This document shows, piece after piece, positions 23,732 through 36,000 of a stretch of 64,000 bases of DNA; position 1 is the first letter of the stretch; every line of letters begins with the position of its first letter. The notes under the pieces are model-generated. The model searched no databases. It saw only the letters and a list, made by a program, of their open reading frames with translations, and was not told the DNA's origin. Made by a program: the position numbers and the translations under genes. Origin of the DNA: an uncultured Eubacteriales bacterium (GTDB lineage: Bacteria > Bacillota > Clostridia > Oscillospirales > Acutalibacteraceae); contig CAKSWC010000002.1 in NCBI GenBank assembly GCA_934511365.1, positions 186,001 to 250,000 on the forward strand. The letters are read 5' to 3'.

Positions 23732-24566
23732 AAAAATCGTTTCATATCTTCAGTATGACTTTGTTCGCTATGCGCTGATTGCAGGTGTTTTGATTGCCCT
23801 TTGCGCCGCACTGCTCGGTGTGAGCCTCGTTCTGCGGCGGTACTCCATGATTGGAGACGGCCTTTCCCATGTGACCTTCGGAGCAATGACGGTCGCAATG
23901 ATCTTTTCCGTTACACCAATGTATGTCTCGCTGCCGGTTACAATTCTTGCATCCGTGCTCCTTTTGCGCGGAGACAGGGCAAAGCTGCGCGGAGACAGTG
24001 CCATTGCCGTCCTTTCCGTCTCCTCGCTTGCAATAGGCTATCTTCTCCTTAATGTTTTTTCAAAGAAAACAACAAATCTCAGCGGAGATGTTTGCAGCAT
24101 TCTTTTTGGCTCTACATCAATTCTTACGCTGAAGTTTTCAGACGTTATTGCCTGCGCCGTTCTTGCGGCGGCGGTGGTCGCGGTGTTCGCGCTGTTTTAT
24201 AACAAAATCTTTGCCGTAACATTTGACGAAACCTTTGCGCGCGCAACGGGAGCAAAAACTACGGTCTATAACCTCATTCTCGCCGTCACAACGGCTGTTG
24301 TTATTGTCCTGTCCGTAAATCTTGTTGGCGCTCTTCTCATTTCCGCGCTGATTGTTTTTCCGGCGCTTTGCGCAATGCGGCTTTTCAAAAGCTACAAAGG
24401 CGTGATGATTGCGGCAGCGATTTTCTCAGTGCTCTGCGCCATGCTTGGAATCTTCGTTTCAATAATCTATTCAACCCCGGTTGGCTCAACCATTGTTGCG
24501 TGTGAGCTTTCGGTATTCATAATCTGCATTATAATTGATCTTTTCAAAGGAGGAACAAAAAGATGA
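23721..24566 (+). CDS. Zinc-type ABC transporter permease (ZnuB family)
   Basis: 281 residues with about eight membrane helices and the ABC-3 family signature regions (YSMIGDGLSHVTFGAM near the start; NLVGALLISALIVFPALCAM near the end). It forms the metal channel with the ATPase. AAAGGAGG stands 6 bases before the ATG at 23721 and 9 before the adjacent ATG at 23724; either could be used. The gene overlaps both neighbours, showing tight coupling in the operon. Confidence 0.9.
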   Translation: MMFEKIVSYLQYDFVRYALIAGVLIALCAALLGVSLVLRRYSMIGDGLSHVTFGAMTVAMIFSVTPMYVSLPVTILASVLLLRGDRAKLRGDSAIAVLSVSSLAIGYLLLNVFSKKTTNLSGDVCSILFGSTSILTLKFSDVIACAVLAAAVVAVFALFYNKIFAVTFDETFARATGAKTTVYNLILAVTTAVVIVLSVNLVGALLISALIVFPALCAMRLFKSYKGVMIAAAIFSVLCAMLGIFVSIIYSTPVGSTIVACELSVFIICIIIDLFKGGTKR

Positions 24567-25093
24567 AAAAAACAATCGCCTTAATTCTTATTCTCTCGCT
24601 TGCTCTTGCCCTTTGCGCCTGTTCCGGAAAAAGTGCAACAGCCGGTACGCCGCAAAGCACCAACGCAAGCGACACTACCCTTTCAACCGTAGCCGTAACC
24701 GAAGATATTTCCGCTGCTGAGGCAAAAAGCGCAAAATTTAAGGCGCTTGAGAAATACGATGTTGACATTGACACAAACGGCTTGAACAAAACAATGCTCA
24801 CTGCCCAGATGCAATCCATTTCTCAAGAGCCGGAAAAGTATCTCGGAAAAACAATACGCCTGACAGCAACATATCAGAAGCAGAAGGCCAACACCGGAGA
24901 CAAGTTTTATAACTTTGCATTCGGCTATGACGACACCGGTTGCTGCGCCGCGTGGGGCATTGAGTTTTACGGTGACAGCGTTCCGGACAACATTGAGGAC
25001 TTTTCCTCAATTTCAATGGTCGGAAAAATCTCTCAATATGACGAGGACGGAGCAAAATATACGTTCATTGATGTCCAGCACTTTGCGGTATAA
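24563..25093 (+). CDS. Lipoprotein of unknown function, last gene of the metal-ABC operon
   Basis: 176 residues. A lipobox (ALALCAC|SG) and a Ser/Thr linker precede a domain with the strings MLTAQMQSISQEPEKYLGKTIRL, FAFGYDDTGCCAAWGIEF and SISMVGKISQYDEDGAKYTFI. The paired Cys-Cys-Ala and the OB-like layout recall the C-terminal domain of TIGR03943/YcgQ-type proteins, which are often near metal transport genes; this likeness is only visual. Its ATG overlaps the permease stop (ATGA), so it is part of the operon, and a terminator follows. It may help load or sense the metal at the membrane surface. Confidence 0.75.
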   Translation: MKKTIALILILSLALALCACSGKSATAGTPQSTNASDTTLSTVAVTEDISAAEAKSAKFKALEKYDVDIDTNGLNKTMLTAQMQSISQEPEKYLGKTIRLTATYQKQKANTGDKFYNFAFGYDDTGCCAAWGIEFYGDSVPDNIEDFSSISMVGKISQYDEDGAKYTFIDVQHFAV

Positions 25094-25099
25094 AATAAG

Positions 25100-25141
25100 C
25101 GGCTGTTCCGAAAGCTCTCGGAACAGCCGTTGTTCTTTTTT
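25100..25141. terminator. Bidirectional terminator between the metal-ABC operon and trpS
   Basis: Perfect 11-bp stem CGGCTGTTCCG / CGGAACAGCCG (25100-25110 and 25119-25129), then TTGTTCTTTTTT on the plus strand. Confidence 0.85.
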
Positions 25142-26153
25142 ATTTCGGCAAAACAAAGCCGACTTTTTTCATAACCTTGCCAAGCGTTTTGTTGGCAATT
25201 CTTGAAGCCTTTTCCGCGCCCTTTGCGGCAACGTCAAGCAGGTATGCCTTATCACCCATATAGCGGTCAAAACGCTCATGAACGGGACGCAGCTCTTCAA
25301 TAACCGCCTCTGCAACGGCCGCCTTGAAATCACCGTAGCCCTTGCCCTCAAAATCCCTCTGAATCTGCTCGTAATCAAGGCCGGTGCAGCAGGAATAGAT
25401 GGACATCAGGTTGTTCACTCCATCCTTTCCCTCGGCGTAATACACGCTTCCGTCGCAGTCTGTGATTGCGCTCTTGATTTTTTTTGCAATGACGTCCGGC
25501 GAGTCAAAGACCGAAACATAGCTTTTCGGGTTCGGATCGGATTTGCTCATCTTCTTTGTCGGATCCTGGAGCGACATTATCTTTGCGCCCTGTTTTCCGA
25601 TGTATGCGTCCGGAATTGTGAAGGTCGGCGAATAGACCGTGTTAAAGCGGTTCGCAATATCCCGTGCAATTTCAAGATGCTGCTTCTGGTCGATGCCGAC
25701 CGGAACAAGGTCGGCCTGATAGAGGAGAATGTCGGCCGCCATAAGAACGGGATACGCAAAAAGGCCGACATTGACGTTATCCGCGTGCGCCTTGGATTTG
25801 TCTTTGAACTGGGTCATCCTGCTCATCTCACCAAACTGAGTGTAGCAGTTGAGTATCCACGCAAGCTGCGAATGAGCCGGAACATGGCTTTGGATAAAAA
25901 TTATGCTCTTTTCCGGGTCAAGGCCGATTGCAAGCAAAAGAGCAAAAACCTCTGTAATTTGCTTTCTGAACTTCGCCGGATCCTGTCTGACGGTGATTGC
26001 GTGGAGGTCTGCAACGGCAAAGGCCGAGTCAAAATCATCGGAAAGGGTTTTCCAATTTTTGAGCGCACCGAGATAGTTTCCGAGGGTCGGAATGCCTGAC
26101 GGCTGAATGCAGCTCAAAATTTTCTTTCTCTTTTCGGGGGTTGCGTTTTCCAT
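25140..26153 (-). CDS. trpS: Tryptophanyl-tRNA synthetase
   Basis: 337 residues, the usual bacterial length. Charges tRNA-Trp. Class I signatures are present: PTLGNYLGALKNW (HIGH-type) and KKMSKSDPN (KMSKS). Further family regions include LNCYTQFGEMSRMTQFKDKS and PVGIDQKQHLEIARDIANRFN. The ATG at 26153 follows AAAGGAACG. A promoter lies about 50 bases upstream and no T-box leader or tryptophan attenuator is visible, so expression is probably constitutive. Confidence 0.96.
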   Translation of the reverse strand: MENATPEKRKKILSCIQPSGIPTLGNYLGALKNWKTLSDDFDSAFAVADLHAITVRQDPAKFRKQITEVFALLLAIGLDPEKSIIFIQSHVPAHSQLAWILNCYTQFGEMSRMTQFKDKSKAHADNVNVGLFAYPVLMAADILLYQADLVPVGIDQKQHLEIARDIANRFNTVYSPTFTIPDAYIGKQGAKIMSLQDPTKKMSKSDPNPKSYVSVFDSPDVIAKKIKSAITDCDGSVYYAEGKDGVNNLMSIYSCCTGLDYEQIQRDFEGKGYGDFKAAVAEAVIEELRPVHERFDRYMGDKAYLLDVAAKGAEKASRIANKTLGKVMKKVGFVLPK

Positions 26154-26202
26154 ATATATCGTTCCTTTCGGAGAGTATTTTCAAAAAAGCGCCGCTTTTA
26201 TT

Positions 26203-26231
26203 ATGATAACACACTTTTCAAAAAGCCGCAA
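26203..26231 (-). promoter_or_regulatory. Promoter of trpS
   Basis: Minus strand TTGCGG (26226-26231), 17 bases, TATCAT (26203-26208). Confidence 0.5.
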
Positions 26232-26284
26232 GAGTCTTGCGCGGCATTACGAAAAAAAAGCGTGAAATTTGTTGCGCTTTGCTT

Positions 26285-26418
26285 TCAACATCCATGTTAA
26301 AAACATTTTTTACGTTTTTAACACGGCTTTTATTTGGAAAATAAAGGCAAAGAGCGGCACTTGTCAACATTTTTAACATAGTTTTCAACATTGGTGTTAG
26401 AAGTTATGTTAAAAATAT
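26285..26418. repeat. Cluster of AACAT/ATGTT boxes in a gene-free stretch
   Basis: In about 135 bases there are at least eight copies of AACAT, AACAC or their complements. They include the perfect palindrome AACATCCATGTT (26287-26298), the near-palindrome AACATTGGTGTT, and four TTTTTAACA / TGTTAAAAA strings. Such a cluster is typical of a multi-site protein-binding region. It sits between divergently oriented trpS and the small membrane protein gene. The protein that would bind is unknown. Confidence 0.5.
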
Positions 26419-26422
26419 GTAA

Positions 26423-26458
26423 CTGCCGATTGAATTGAAAGTTCAAATACTCCGGCAG
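26423..26458. other. Intergenic hairpin
   Basis: Stem CTGCCG / CGGCAG encloses a second pair TTGAA / TTCAA. It follows the AACAT cluster and precedes the small membrane protein gene. It has no T-run, so it is not an evident terminator. Confidence 0.45.
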
Positions 26459-26633
26459 AATCTGTGCTTTTGAGTTATGGATCAGTTACATTATGTCCAG
26501 CTTTTTACACACGGCAATATTTACGCACTGCGGAATATTGCCTTTTTGTCTGCTAAAAATAAATAAAACAAAAGCGGCTGGACGCAAAAACTCTTTTGCC
26601 GTTCAGTCGGTTATAAAAGGAGCATTATCTGAA

Positions 26634-26900
26634 ATGATTAAGGGAGTTAACCGCCAAGTTGTTGAGGTCAACGAAACACAGTGCGAATATTTTGAAAAAA
26701 TAATGTTTTTTGTCAAGCCCGAATACGCCGCCGTAAGCGAGGGAAAAATCCGTGAGCGCGCCGGAATGATTGCCGATTCCTCCACCCTGCCCCCACCGAC
26801 AAAGCTCAAGCGCAACCGGTATTTTGATGTTATAAAGCTTGTTTTTTCGGCCTTATGCGGCGCCGCAATAACCATAGTGATGCTGAAGCTGTTCGGATAA
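26634..26900 (+). CDS. Small tail-anchored-type membrane protein, function unknown
   Basis: 88 residues, starting MIKGVNRQVVEVNETQCEYFEKIMFFVKPEY and ending with one membrane helix (LVFSALCGAAITIVMLKLFG). The soluble N-terminal part would face the cytoplasm. Its pattern is like a conserved small protein I have seen in Clostridia, but I cannot attach a function. AAAGGAG lies 11 bases before the ATG at 26634, slightly far; the longer reading from 26493 has no ribosome site. It stands alone, with the AACAT cluster upstream and a strong terminator downstream. Confidence 0.7.
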   Translation: MIKGVNRQVVEVNETQCEYFEKIMFFVKPEYAAVSEGKIRERAGMIADSSTLPPPTKLKRNRYFDVIKLVFSALCGAAITIVMLKLFG

Positions 26901-26947
26901 AAGCACGGCCATTTCGGCGTTAATCGGCCAACCGAACAACACAAAAG

Positions 26948-26980
26948 CCCCGGCTCTTTCGAGCCGGGGTGATTTTGTTT
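26948..26980. terminator. Bidirectional terminator at the end of the giant gene
   Basis: Perfect 9-bp GC-rich stem CCCCGGCTC / GAGCCGGGG with a TTTC loop and T-rich sequence on both sides. It ends the small membrane gene from the left and the 29.6-kb gene from the right. Confidence 0.85.
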
Positions 26981-27013
26981 AAGTTTGCTGCAAAGCAGCT
27001 ATTGAGCTTTCAC

Positions 27014-30000
27014 TCAGCGGAAAATCTTGAAGATCTTCTGGAAGAACGCCTTGATCTTGGCAAGGAGTCTCTGGAACCAGTTGAGAGACTTCTCGGCCTC
27101 TTTTTCTGCCTCATGATGCTCCTGGTCTGAACCAATCGTATCAATCCATACGCCGGTCAGGTTTTCCATGACCTCAGCAATGCCTGCGTATACGCAGTGC
27201 TTGTTGGAGGAGAGAGCCTTGAAGATTTCCTCAAAGATCTGGTTGACCTTAATAACTTCGCCGCGGATGGAAGCGTCAATCGTGATGCCCATTCCGAGAG
27301 CCTGAAGAAGTGAAGCAACAATGATGTCAGGCACGTTGTAATGCGAGCAGGTGTCGAACATCTTGTTGATGCCGTATCTTACGGTCTCCTGCATTCCGCT
27401 CTGGAGTTCAAAGACATTGGTGAGCCACTGAACAAGAGCTTCTCTGTTGTGTGCATCGCCGAACATTTCAAGAGCCCAGGTGAGGATAAGAGTGAGGGTA
27501 TCGCCCTTATCGGCAACAACATAGGTCTGGGTCTTCTTGTTCTGCCAGCCGGCGTATCTGCTTCCTTCCTTGCCGTATTCGTTGATGTACGGATACGGAT
27601 CGGTCGGATTAGCGAAGGAGTTCGCTGCAAAGCTGCGCGAAGTTGCAACCTGCTTGGTTGTTTCGCCACCGAGTTCAGCAAGCTTGTAGAAGTTGATTTC
27701 CGGAATTCTGAAGTCATACTTGTTGTTTGCAACAAAGATCTTGAAGTCGATGTTATGGAGAAGTTTTTCAACCTTAATTTCTCCGATAAAGTCGATCTTA
27801 TAGACCTGAGCAACAACCTCAAGGACTGCGTAAACAGGAGCAAGGATATTTCTTACTGCCAGATATACGCCTTCATTGGAGATGAAGTATGCAAGGTTCG
27901 GAAGAATTCCAAGGAGTGTGTTAACGGGCTTGTTCAGAAGGTTATCAGCGAAGAAGCCGATTCTTTCAAGGATATAGCCGAGGACGTTTTCATCGTTCGA
28001 GGCGATATATGCCTTGTACTGGGCAAGAGTCTTGACCTGTTCAGCTGCAAGGCCGAATGCTTCAAGTATCGGGATGATACCATAGTCATAGCCGTTGCTG
28101 CCGCCGATCTTGACGATGTCGAGTACGCTGAGAACTGAGCCTTCACCTGCAAGGAAGAGCTTGAGTACCGGGCCGAGAGGCGTAACGATCTGAGCAAGGG
28201 TCTTAAGGAAGCCCTGGATATCGCCATCGGTGAAGCCCCAGTTGGTTCCGGCGAAGGAACCGACCTTGCTCCATGCGCCTGCTGCGTTGAGCTTGTCGCG
28301 CAATACCTTGGAGGTGGTCTTCTTTGCAAAGCCTGTTGCTGTGAGGTCGATGCCTATGCAGCTATCGTCAAGGTGCTTACCGTCAATCTTGATGTCAACA
28401 TTCTTAACAGCCTCAAGGATCGGGCCGACCTTCTCGCCGCCAAGGAGCGGAACGAGCTTGTCGAGGAGGGTATTGATGAGTTCATTGGTGATGTACTTCT
28501 TGGTAATGAACTGCTTAAGAGTACCCATGCCTGCCTTTGAAAGGATGGAGGTGATGAGTTCATCAAGGTTTGCGGCGATTACATCCGCGTTCGCCTTTGT
28601 GAGGGTGAAGTAGGTTCTGTAATCAACACCTGTCGGACGGATATCTCTGTTCTGAATCGGGATGTAAGAAACCTTACCGCCGCCGAGAAGCGAGATGATG
28701 ATGTCAATGATCTTTGACGGATCCTTGATGATTGCGTCGATAATCGAGTCGATAGGCTCGCCGAAGCCGTCCTCCTTGCCGAGTGCCTTCTTGATTGCTT
28801 CAACATTCTCCTTGGTGAGGATGAGGTTGAGAAGCATTACAAAGGTATCAGCTCTGTCACCGATAACATTTACATAATCGGTGCTGAAGGTCTTGGCCGT
28901 TGTGCTGCCAGCCGGTACGGTTGTGACGTAATCCTTGTTCTTTTCGGAAACATTGACCTTTTCAAGACCGGTGTAGAGGTCATAGACAGTGCTCATTGCC
29001 GAGTCTGAGGTATCGGCAATCTTATCGGAGTTGGTGTCGGCTGCCGACTGCGATGCAAGCTTGAGCCAATCAAGGTCGAGCTTGATGCCGAGGGCGTTGC
29101 CGTTGATGGCGATTCCGCCGAGAACATTGTTGAGCAGTTCTGCAAGCTCGGTGCCCTTGAGGGTGAGCTGGATTCCTGCGCCAACGCCCGGATGCGACTT
29201 GCCGAGATAGGTCTCAACAATCTGAGCGCCCTCAACGCCGATGTTTCCGAGGTTGATGTTGATTGCGATCGGGAAGATCGGATCAACAAGCTTGATGAGA
29301 CTGTTGACCGGAGCGATGAGATTCTGGACAAGGACTTCAATGTTATCGGAGCCGATGACATAGGTGAGGTTTGCGAGCATATCGAGAACGCTTGCAACCG
29401 GCTTATCGAGAATTTCGTCAACTCTGTCAAGGAGCGTCTTGAGAATCGGATAAAGTGTATTGCCGTGGTTTGCCTCAACGGAAGAAGCGTATTCTTCCTG
29501 AGTCGGAGCCTTTGCACCGAGGAGCTCAAGGAGCGGGATAATCGCGTAGTTGTAACCGTTGCCGCCCATGATTGCAATTTCTTCAAGAGCTGCAATGTAC
29601 TTTCCGTTATGTTCGCCCGTTGCTTCAAACTCGGCCTTTTCGGTTCCGCCCATAAGGATGAGTGCAAGAATGTCTGAAAGCGGCTGAACAAGGTCGGAAA
29701 CAAGCTTAAGAAGGTCGCTTGTCTTGCTGATTCCGAATGCATACGGAACAGCCTCGCGGATTGCGTTGCCGTCTTTGTCCTTCTTGCCGGTATCCTTGCT
29801 GTGAGCGGTCCAAACATCAGCCCAAGTCAAGGTGTCAAGAGTAACCTTATCGGTCCTGTTCTCGTTGACAAGGTCAACCGAACCGGTGATGTACTGCTTG
29901 AGAAGGCTTCCGAACGGAGCCGCGGCAAAGGCCTTCGGCGAAATGTCAAGGTTCGTAAGGGTTGTGAGTTCTCTGACATAGCCGAGAACCTTATCAATCG

Positions 30001-33000
30001 TTTCAGCGGGAAGTCCGGCAAGGAGCTTCGTGACCGTTGAAATGAGAGTGTTTGCAATGTCATCGGTCAGAATCTTGTCATAAACAAGTTCCTTGAGCGA
30101 GGACGCATCGATTGATTCAATGAAGCTGAAGATTATCGGGATGAGCGCATCGAGGTTTCCGAGTGCGTCATTGAGCTGCTTGTGAGCATCGGCACTTGAA
30201 TATTCAACGCCGGTCTTAACGAGTTCGGGCTGCTTATACGGAACGTATTCAACCAGATGCTTGTTAAGGAAGGTTACAAGGAGCTTAACGATGTCGGTTT
30301 CCTTTCCTGCGAGCGACATAATGATGTCCGCAACATTCGGATTCTTTTCTTTGAGTCCGAGAGCGTTGGTGAGGATTGTCAGGAAGTCGGTTGTGAGAAG
30401 CGACTTGAGGACATACATGATTGTGTCGCCGAGCTCTGTGTGCCACTTGGTGACATCGGTCTTGTTGATTTCAAGAACGCCTGCGGGTTCGTCAATCTTG
30501 ATTGCTGCCTGAGCAAGACCTGTGAAGAAGTCTTTGTTCAGAGCGTTAACAACATAAACTTCGTTGCCGCTTTCATCGGTGATCTTGATGTTGCCGAGCA
30601 AACTGTTGATGAGGTCGATGAGAGCCTCGCCGCCGTTGCCGGCAATCTTGAGGAGATCGGTCAGACCGTATGCCTTGCCGTTAATCTTGATGAACGACTT
30701 AAGGAGAGTGTCGATCTGATCTCTTGTGATAACCTCGTCGAGTGCGTCAACAATTCCGAGTACCGGGGAAACAAGGTTCGTCAGAACAACTTCAACATTG
30801 TTGTTTGCAATGAAGAACGCGAGGTTGCCGATAACGGTGAGAAGCGTTGTGAACGGAGCGTCGCTGAGCTTTTCAACGAGTGCATAGACATAGTCAACAA
30901 CATTGCTTACCGCTGCAACGGCAGACATATCTGCGTAAGTTGCGGCTTCCTTGAATTCCACGTTCATCTCTGAAAGGCCGAGAGCCGTGAAGAGATGTCT
31001 GAATACGTTGTTGTAAGCATCGTTACCCTTGAGGGTTACGCCTTCAACGGCGAGGTCAAGATTCTGGCCGCGCAGCAGGAAGGCAAGAATGCTTTCAAGC
31101 GGGGTGAGCATATCGGTGAGAGCCTTCATGAAGGTTCTCTTGTTGTTGATACCGCTGAAGATGTTGTCAACCTTAACAATCTTGTTGCCGTCCTTATCAA
31201 CTTCTTCAGTCTCGTGGCTGTGTGCCTTGAGAACGTCTGCCCATGTTACGCCGACCGTTGCGTCTGAAGCAGTAACATCAACGTAATCCATGAACTGCTT
31301 GTTGCCGGTTGCGGCCGCAAAGGCAACAGGTGCAAAGTCGATGCTGAGGAGATCCTTGAGCGTCTTAACAAGGTCAGCAGTGAGAACGCCGCCGAGAGCC
31401 TTAACGAGTGCTCCGGTGATGTTGCCCATCATTGCGTCAGTAAAGACGTTTTCGTTGAGGATCCAGCCGATGAAGTTTTCAAGTGTTGCCGGGTTGGACT
31501 CGGTAACGGTTGCCTTGTACTTATCAATAATGTTCTGCTTGTCGGCAGGCTTCGTGGTGTCGCCAACAAGGTCAACAACAACGGGGATGGCGTTCTTGAT
31601 AAGTCTGTCAAGAGCCGGGATAGCCCTGTCAAGGTCAGCGTTATTCCAGTTGATAGCACCGAGATACTTGAAGATTGCCGGAAGAGTTTTGACATCATAT
31701 GAGCCGGTGAGAATCAGAACGATGGCTGCAACCGCGTTCTTGATGGCTGCCGGGTCATTGAGAATGTCATTAACAAGGTTCTTGATGTCATCGGAGAGGT
31801 TAGCATCCTTAAGGAGGGCTTCAACAAGAGTCTTGATGCTCTTGCAGTTGTCCTCGGTGAGAGCAACATTGAGAAGCGTTACAAGTGCGTTTGCGGGATC
31901 GCCTGCAATATTCTTGAGGTCAGCACCGGTGTTGAACGCGCCTGCGGTGCCGTCATATGTCTGATGTGTTCCAACATAGACGATGCTGCCGTCTGCGGCT
32001 CTCTTTGCCATCTGAGCGGCGATTGCGTTCCAGTCAAGGTCAAGCTTGAGTGAAACGGCTGTGCCGTTGATGTTGAGGTTTCCGATTGCGTCATTGATGA
32101 ACTTGGCGAGTGCAGAGCCGGAAACATTGATTGAAATCTTTCCTGCAAGCTCTGCCGGAGCCTTGGTGCCGATATAGGTTGAAACAATCTTTTCGGCGCT
32201 CATGTCAATGGAAATCGCTATCGGATATACGTCGTTGACTTCCTTGAGAAGGATGTTAACGGGAGCGATGAGGTTTTCGGCGATAGTGTTGATGCCGTCC
32301 GAACCGATGAAGTAGAAGATGTTTGCAAGTCTTGAGAACAGCTCGGTAACCGGTGCATCAAGGATAGTGTCAACAGCCTTGAAGAGCGTGTCGAGAATAT
32401 ACTTGAGCGATGAGCCGTTCGCCTTTGCAAGTGCGTCATACTCCTTCTGGGTCTTAACTTCGGCTCCGAACGCCTCAAGGAGAGGAACGATTGCGGTGTT
32501 GTAGCCGTAGCCACCCTGAATGCGGATATCGTTGCGGTCAGCCGTAACGTCCTCAAGGGCGATAATCGGTTCGCCGGAAAGGAGAATCTGGAAGACAACG
32601 TCAACCGGAGCAAGAAGGTCGCAAGCAAAGTTTGCAAGATCCTCCTTGGTCTTGATGCCCCAATCGAAGGTGCTCTTCATTCCGGTTGCACGAGTTGTGG
32701 TGTAGACCGGAGTCTTTCCGTCAGCCTCATAAACCGGCTTGCCGTTTTCGTCAAGCTTCTGGGTATAGCAAGGTGTAAGAGTATGCGTTACAGCTCCTTC
32801 ACCCTCGCCTTCCGTGAACTTGGTAAGGCTTGCATCTTCTGAATAGTAGATCTTTTCCTCACCGTTAACGGTGTATTTGTACATATACTGCTGATACTTG
32901 TCAGCAACTTCTGCCCATGTCTTAGCGTTGCCGATGAATTTATCGAGCTTGCTTCCGAACTTCGCGGTCTTGAAGTTTGCCGGGCTGAGGTCAAGGTCAA

Positions 33001-36000
33001 GGTTCGTCAGCTCTTTGACGTAGCCGAGAATCTTGTCAATATCCTTAACATTTGCAAGTACCGGAACAAGAGCATTAACAAGGATGTTGCCAAGGTCTGC
33101 GTCTGCGAGGATACCGTTGATCATGGACTTGAGGTCGCCCTTTCCGAGCATTCCGAGAACGCTCTTAAGAAGCGGATCAAGTGCATTGATTGCGCTGGTG
33201 GTATTCTCATAGGTAAGGCCGCCGAAGTAATCGGCTTTCTTTGACGAGTCAAGGTCAGCCTGGTCAAGTCTCTTATAGGTGATTGTGTAATTTTCAAGGA
33301 GCATGAGGATAACGTCAACAAGGTCGTTCTGCTTGCCGGCGAGCGTGATGAGCGTTGCGCCGAGATCCTTTGTGGTATCAATGTTTGCAAGCTTGAAGAT
33401 GATGTTGAGGAAGTCCTCTGAAAGAGCGGTTGAAAGGATATACATGAGTGCATCCGCGGTGTCAACCGTCCATGCCGTTGCATCCTTTCCGACGTTGCTG
33501 TTCTGCGGTGCCGGGTCAGTAACATTGATTGCATACTGCGAGAACTTCTTGAAGAAGTCAGCCGGGAGAGCCTTAACAACATAGATGGGCTCTGAATCCG
33601 GATCATCGTTTCTTCTGATAACGATATTGCCGAGAATATTGTTGAGAAGTTCAACAAGCTGTTCGCCGCCGTTGTTGCCGATTTCAAGGAGATCGGTCAG
33701 GCCGTACTGCTTTCCGTTAATCTTGATGAAGCCCTTGAGGATTGTGTCAAGCTGTTCTCTTGAGATAATCGGCTCGGTGAGCTTCAGAATTCCGAGAACC
33801 GGTGAAATGAGGTTCTTGATGAACGGCTCAAGATTATCGTTTGCAATGAAGTATGCAAGATTTGAAACAACTGAGAGAATCGTTGTGAACGGAGCGTTGC
33901 AAAGGTTATCAACAAGAATGAAGAGGTAATCAACAATGTTGCTGATAGCTTCGTTTGCGGTTTCCGCAGTCTGATCTCCGCCGATTCCGAGTGCTTTGAA
34001 GAGCGGGTTGAGTGCATTGGCATAAGCATTGCCCGCCTTGAGCTTAATGTTGTCGCTGATTGCGAACTTGAGTTCCTTGCCGGTTAGAACGAACGCAAGA
34101 ACATCTTCAAGCGGCTTGAGCAGGTCAAGAACAACGCCAACAAAGCTGTCCTTATCCGTGATTGCCCAATCGAATGCGTTGAGGGTGTACTTTCCGTCCT
34201 CGCCCTTTGTTGCGCGGTTCTCGAGTACCTTTGCCCAGGTATCTGCGCCGCCTATGAACTCAATGATCTTTGCATTCTTTGTTGCCTGAGCAAAAGCTGT
34301 GGGCGCAAGGTCAATGCCGAGGAGATCCTTGAGCGACTTGATGAGGTCGGCGTTGAGAGTTGTTGCAAGAGCCGGAAGAACGGCTGCAAGGAGAGTTTCA
34401 AATGTTGACTGCTTAAAGAGCTGGTCGTTGAGCAGCCAGTCAACAACCGTTCTGAGGGTTGCGTTGGCCTGTTTCGGCTCGCTCAGGTAAGCTGCAAGCT
34501 TATCAAAGAGCTTTGCGTCTTCGGCTGTTCCCTTTGTGGGATCGCCGATAACCTTGATAACCTTTGCGGCGGCCTTGCTGACAATGTTGTCAAGCTTGGT
34601 GATTGCCGCGGCGATGTTCTCCTTCTTGTAATCGAAGTCGAGAGCTTCAAAGACTTTGTAGATGAACTTAAGGTTATCATCAACCTCATAGCTTCCGCCG
34701 AGGATTGAAACAACAACGCCAAGAAGCTTCTTGATTGCATCCGGATCGTTGAGGACGTCATAGATAACGTCTGCAATCTGCTTGTCAAGTGTATCCGGGA
34801 TGAGAGACTTGATGAGCTTTGCAATTCCTGCGGTGTTATCCGGAGTGAGAATAAGGTTGATGAGTGTCAGGAACGTATCGGCCTTGTCGCCGGTAATGTT
34901 CTTGTACTCACTGAGCTTGACATCGGTTCTGTCAGCCTTCTTGACATCGACCATCTTGGTCGCAATCTTAAGAAGCGCTGCACCGACTGTTGTCTGCTCT
35001 TCAGCCTTTTCAGTCTTAGCCATTGAAGCGGCGATTCTGTTCCAGTCAAGGTCAAGGTGAAGCTTGATGGTTTCTTCGCCGTCGCCAACCTTAATCTTGA
35101 TTTCGCCGATGAGGTTGTTGATGATCTTTGCAAGATCGGTGCCGTCAACCTTAAGGGTAATCTTTCCTGCGAGGCTTGCCGCCGGGGGTTCCTTGCCGAT
35201 GTAAAGCTGAAGAACCTGAGCGTTCGCCTTGCCGATCTGGGCAACGTCAATGACTACCGCAATCTTGCAGGCGTCGTTAACCTGCTTGAAGATTGTGTTA
35301 ATCGGAGCGATGAGGTTGCCGGCAACGGTTTCGATTCCCTTGTTGCCAATGAAGTAGAAGATATTTGCAAGTTTTTCAAGGAGCGTTGCAACGGGCTTGT
35401 CGCAGATATCCTTGACGAAGCCGACGAGGGCTTCAAGAACGGGCTTAACTGTTGAGCCTTCTTCTTCTGCCTGAGCGAAGAACTCTGCTTCCGTCTTGGG
35501 CGCGATTCCGAACGCCTCAAGGAGAGGAATGATTGCCGTGTTATAGCCCTTGCCGCCGTTTACGCGGACATCGGCGCGTTCGCCGGACTTATCTTCAAGA
35601 ACGATAAGCTGTTCACCGGAGAGGAGAACCTTAAAGATAAGATCGAACGGAGCGAGGATGTCACAGGCAAGTTTGATTACATCGTCAAGATTGTTGATGT
35701 TCCAGCCGTCATAGTAGATTTCCTGAACCTGCTTTCCGTCAACAAGAACCGGTGTAAGATCATATTCCTTGCCGTCAACAGTGGCCTTTTCAAGGTTTGC
35801 GGTCTTGCTGAAGAAGGTGTGTTCCTTCTTGTCAGCGTCTGTGTATGTGTACTTATAGTTGGTGTAATATTCCTGAATTTCCTTCCAGGATGCGCCCTTC
35901 TTCGGTCCGTCGAAGAAGTCAACAAGCTTGCTTCCGAACTTATTGCTGAACTTGAGTGATTCAAGCGAAACGTCAATGTTGGTGAACTCTCTGACATAGC

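Noticed and set aside
26154..26330. T-box leader for trpS
   Set aside because: No TGGNACCGCG-type T-box sequence or specifier stem is visible in the short leader.
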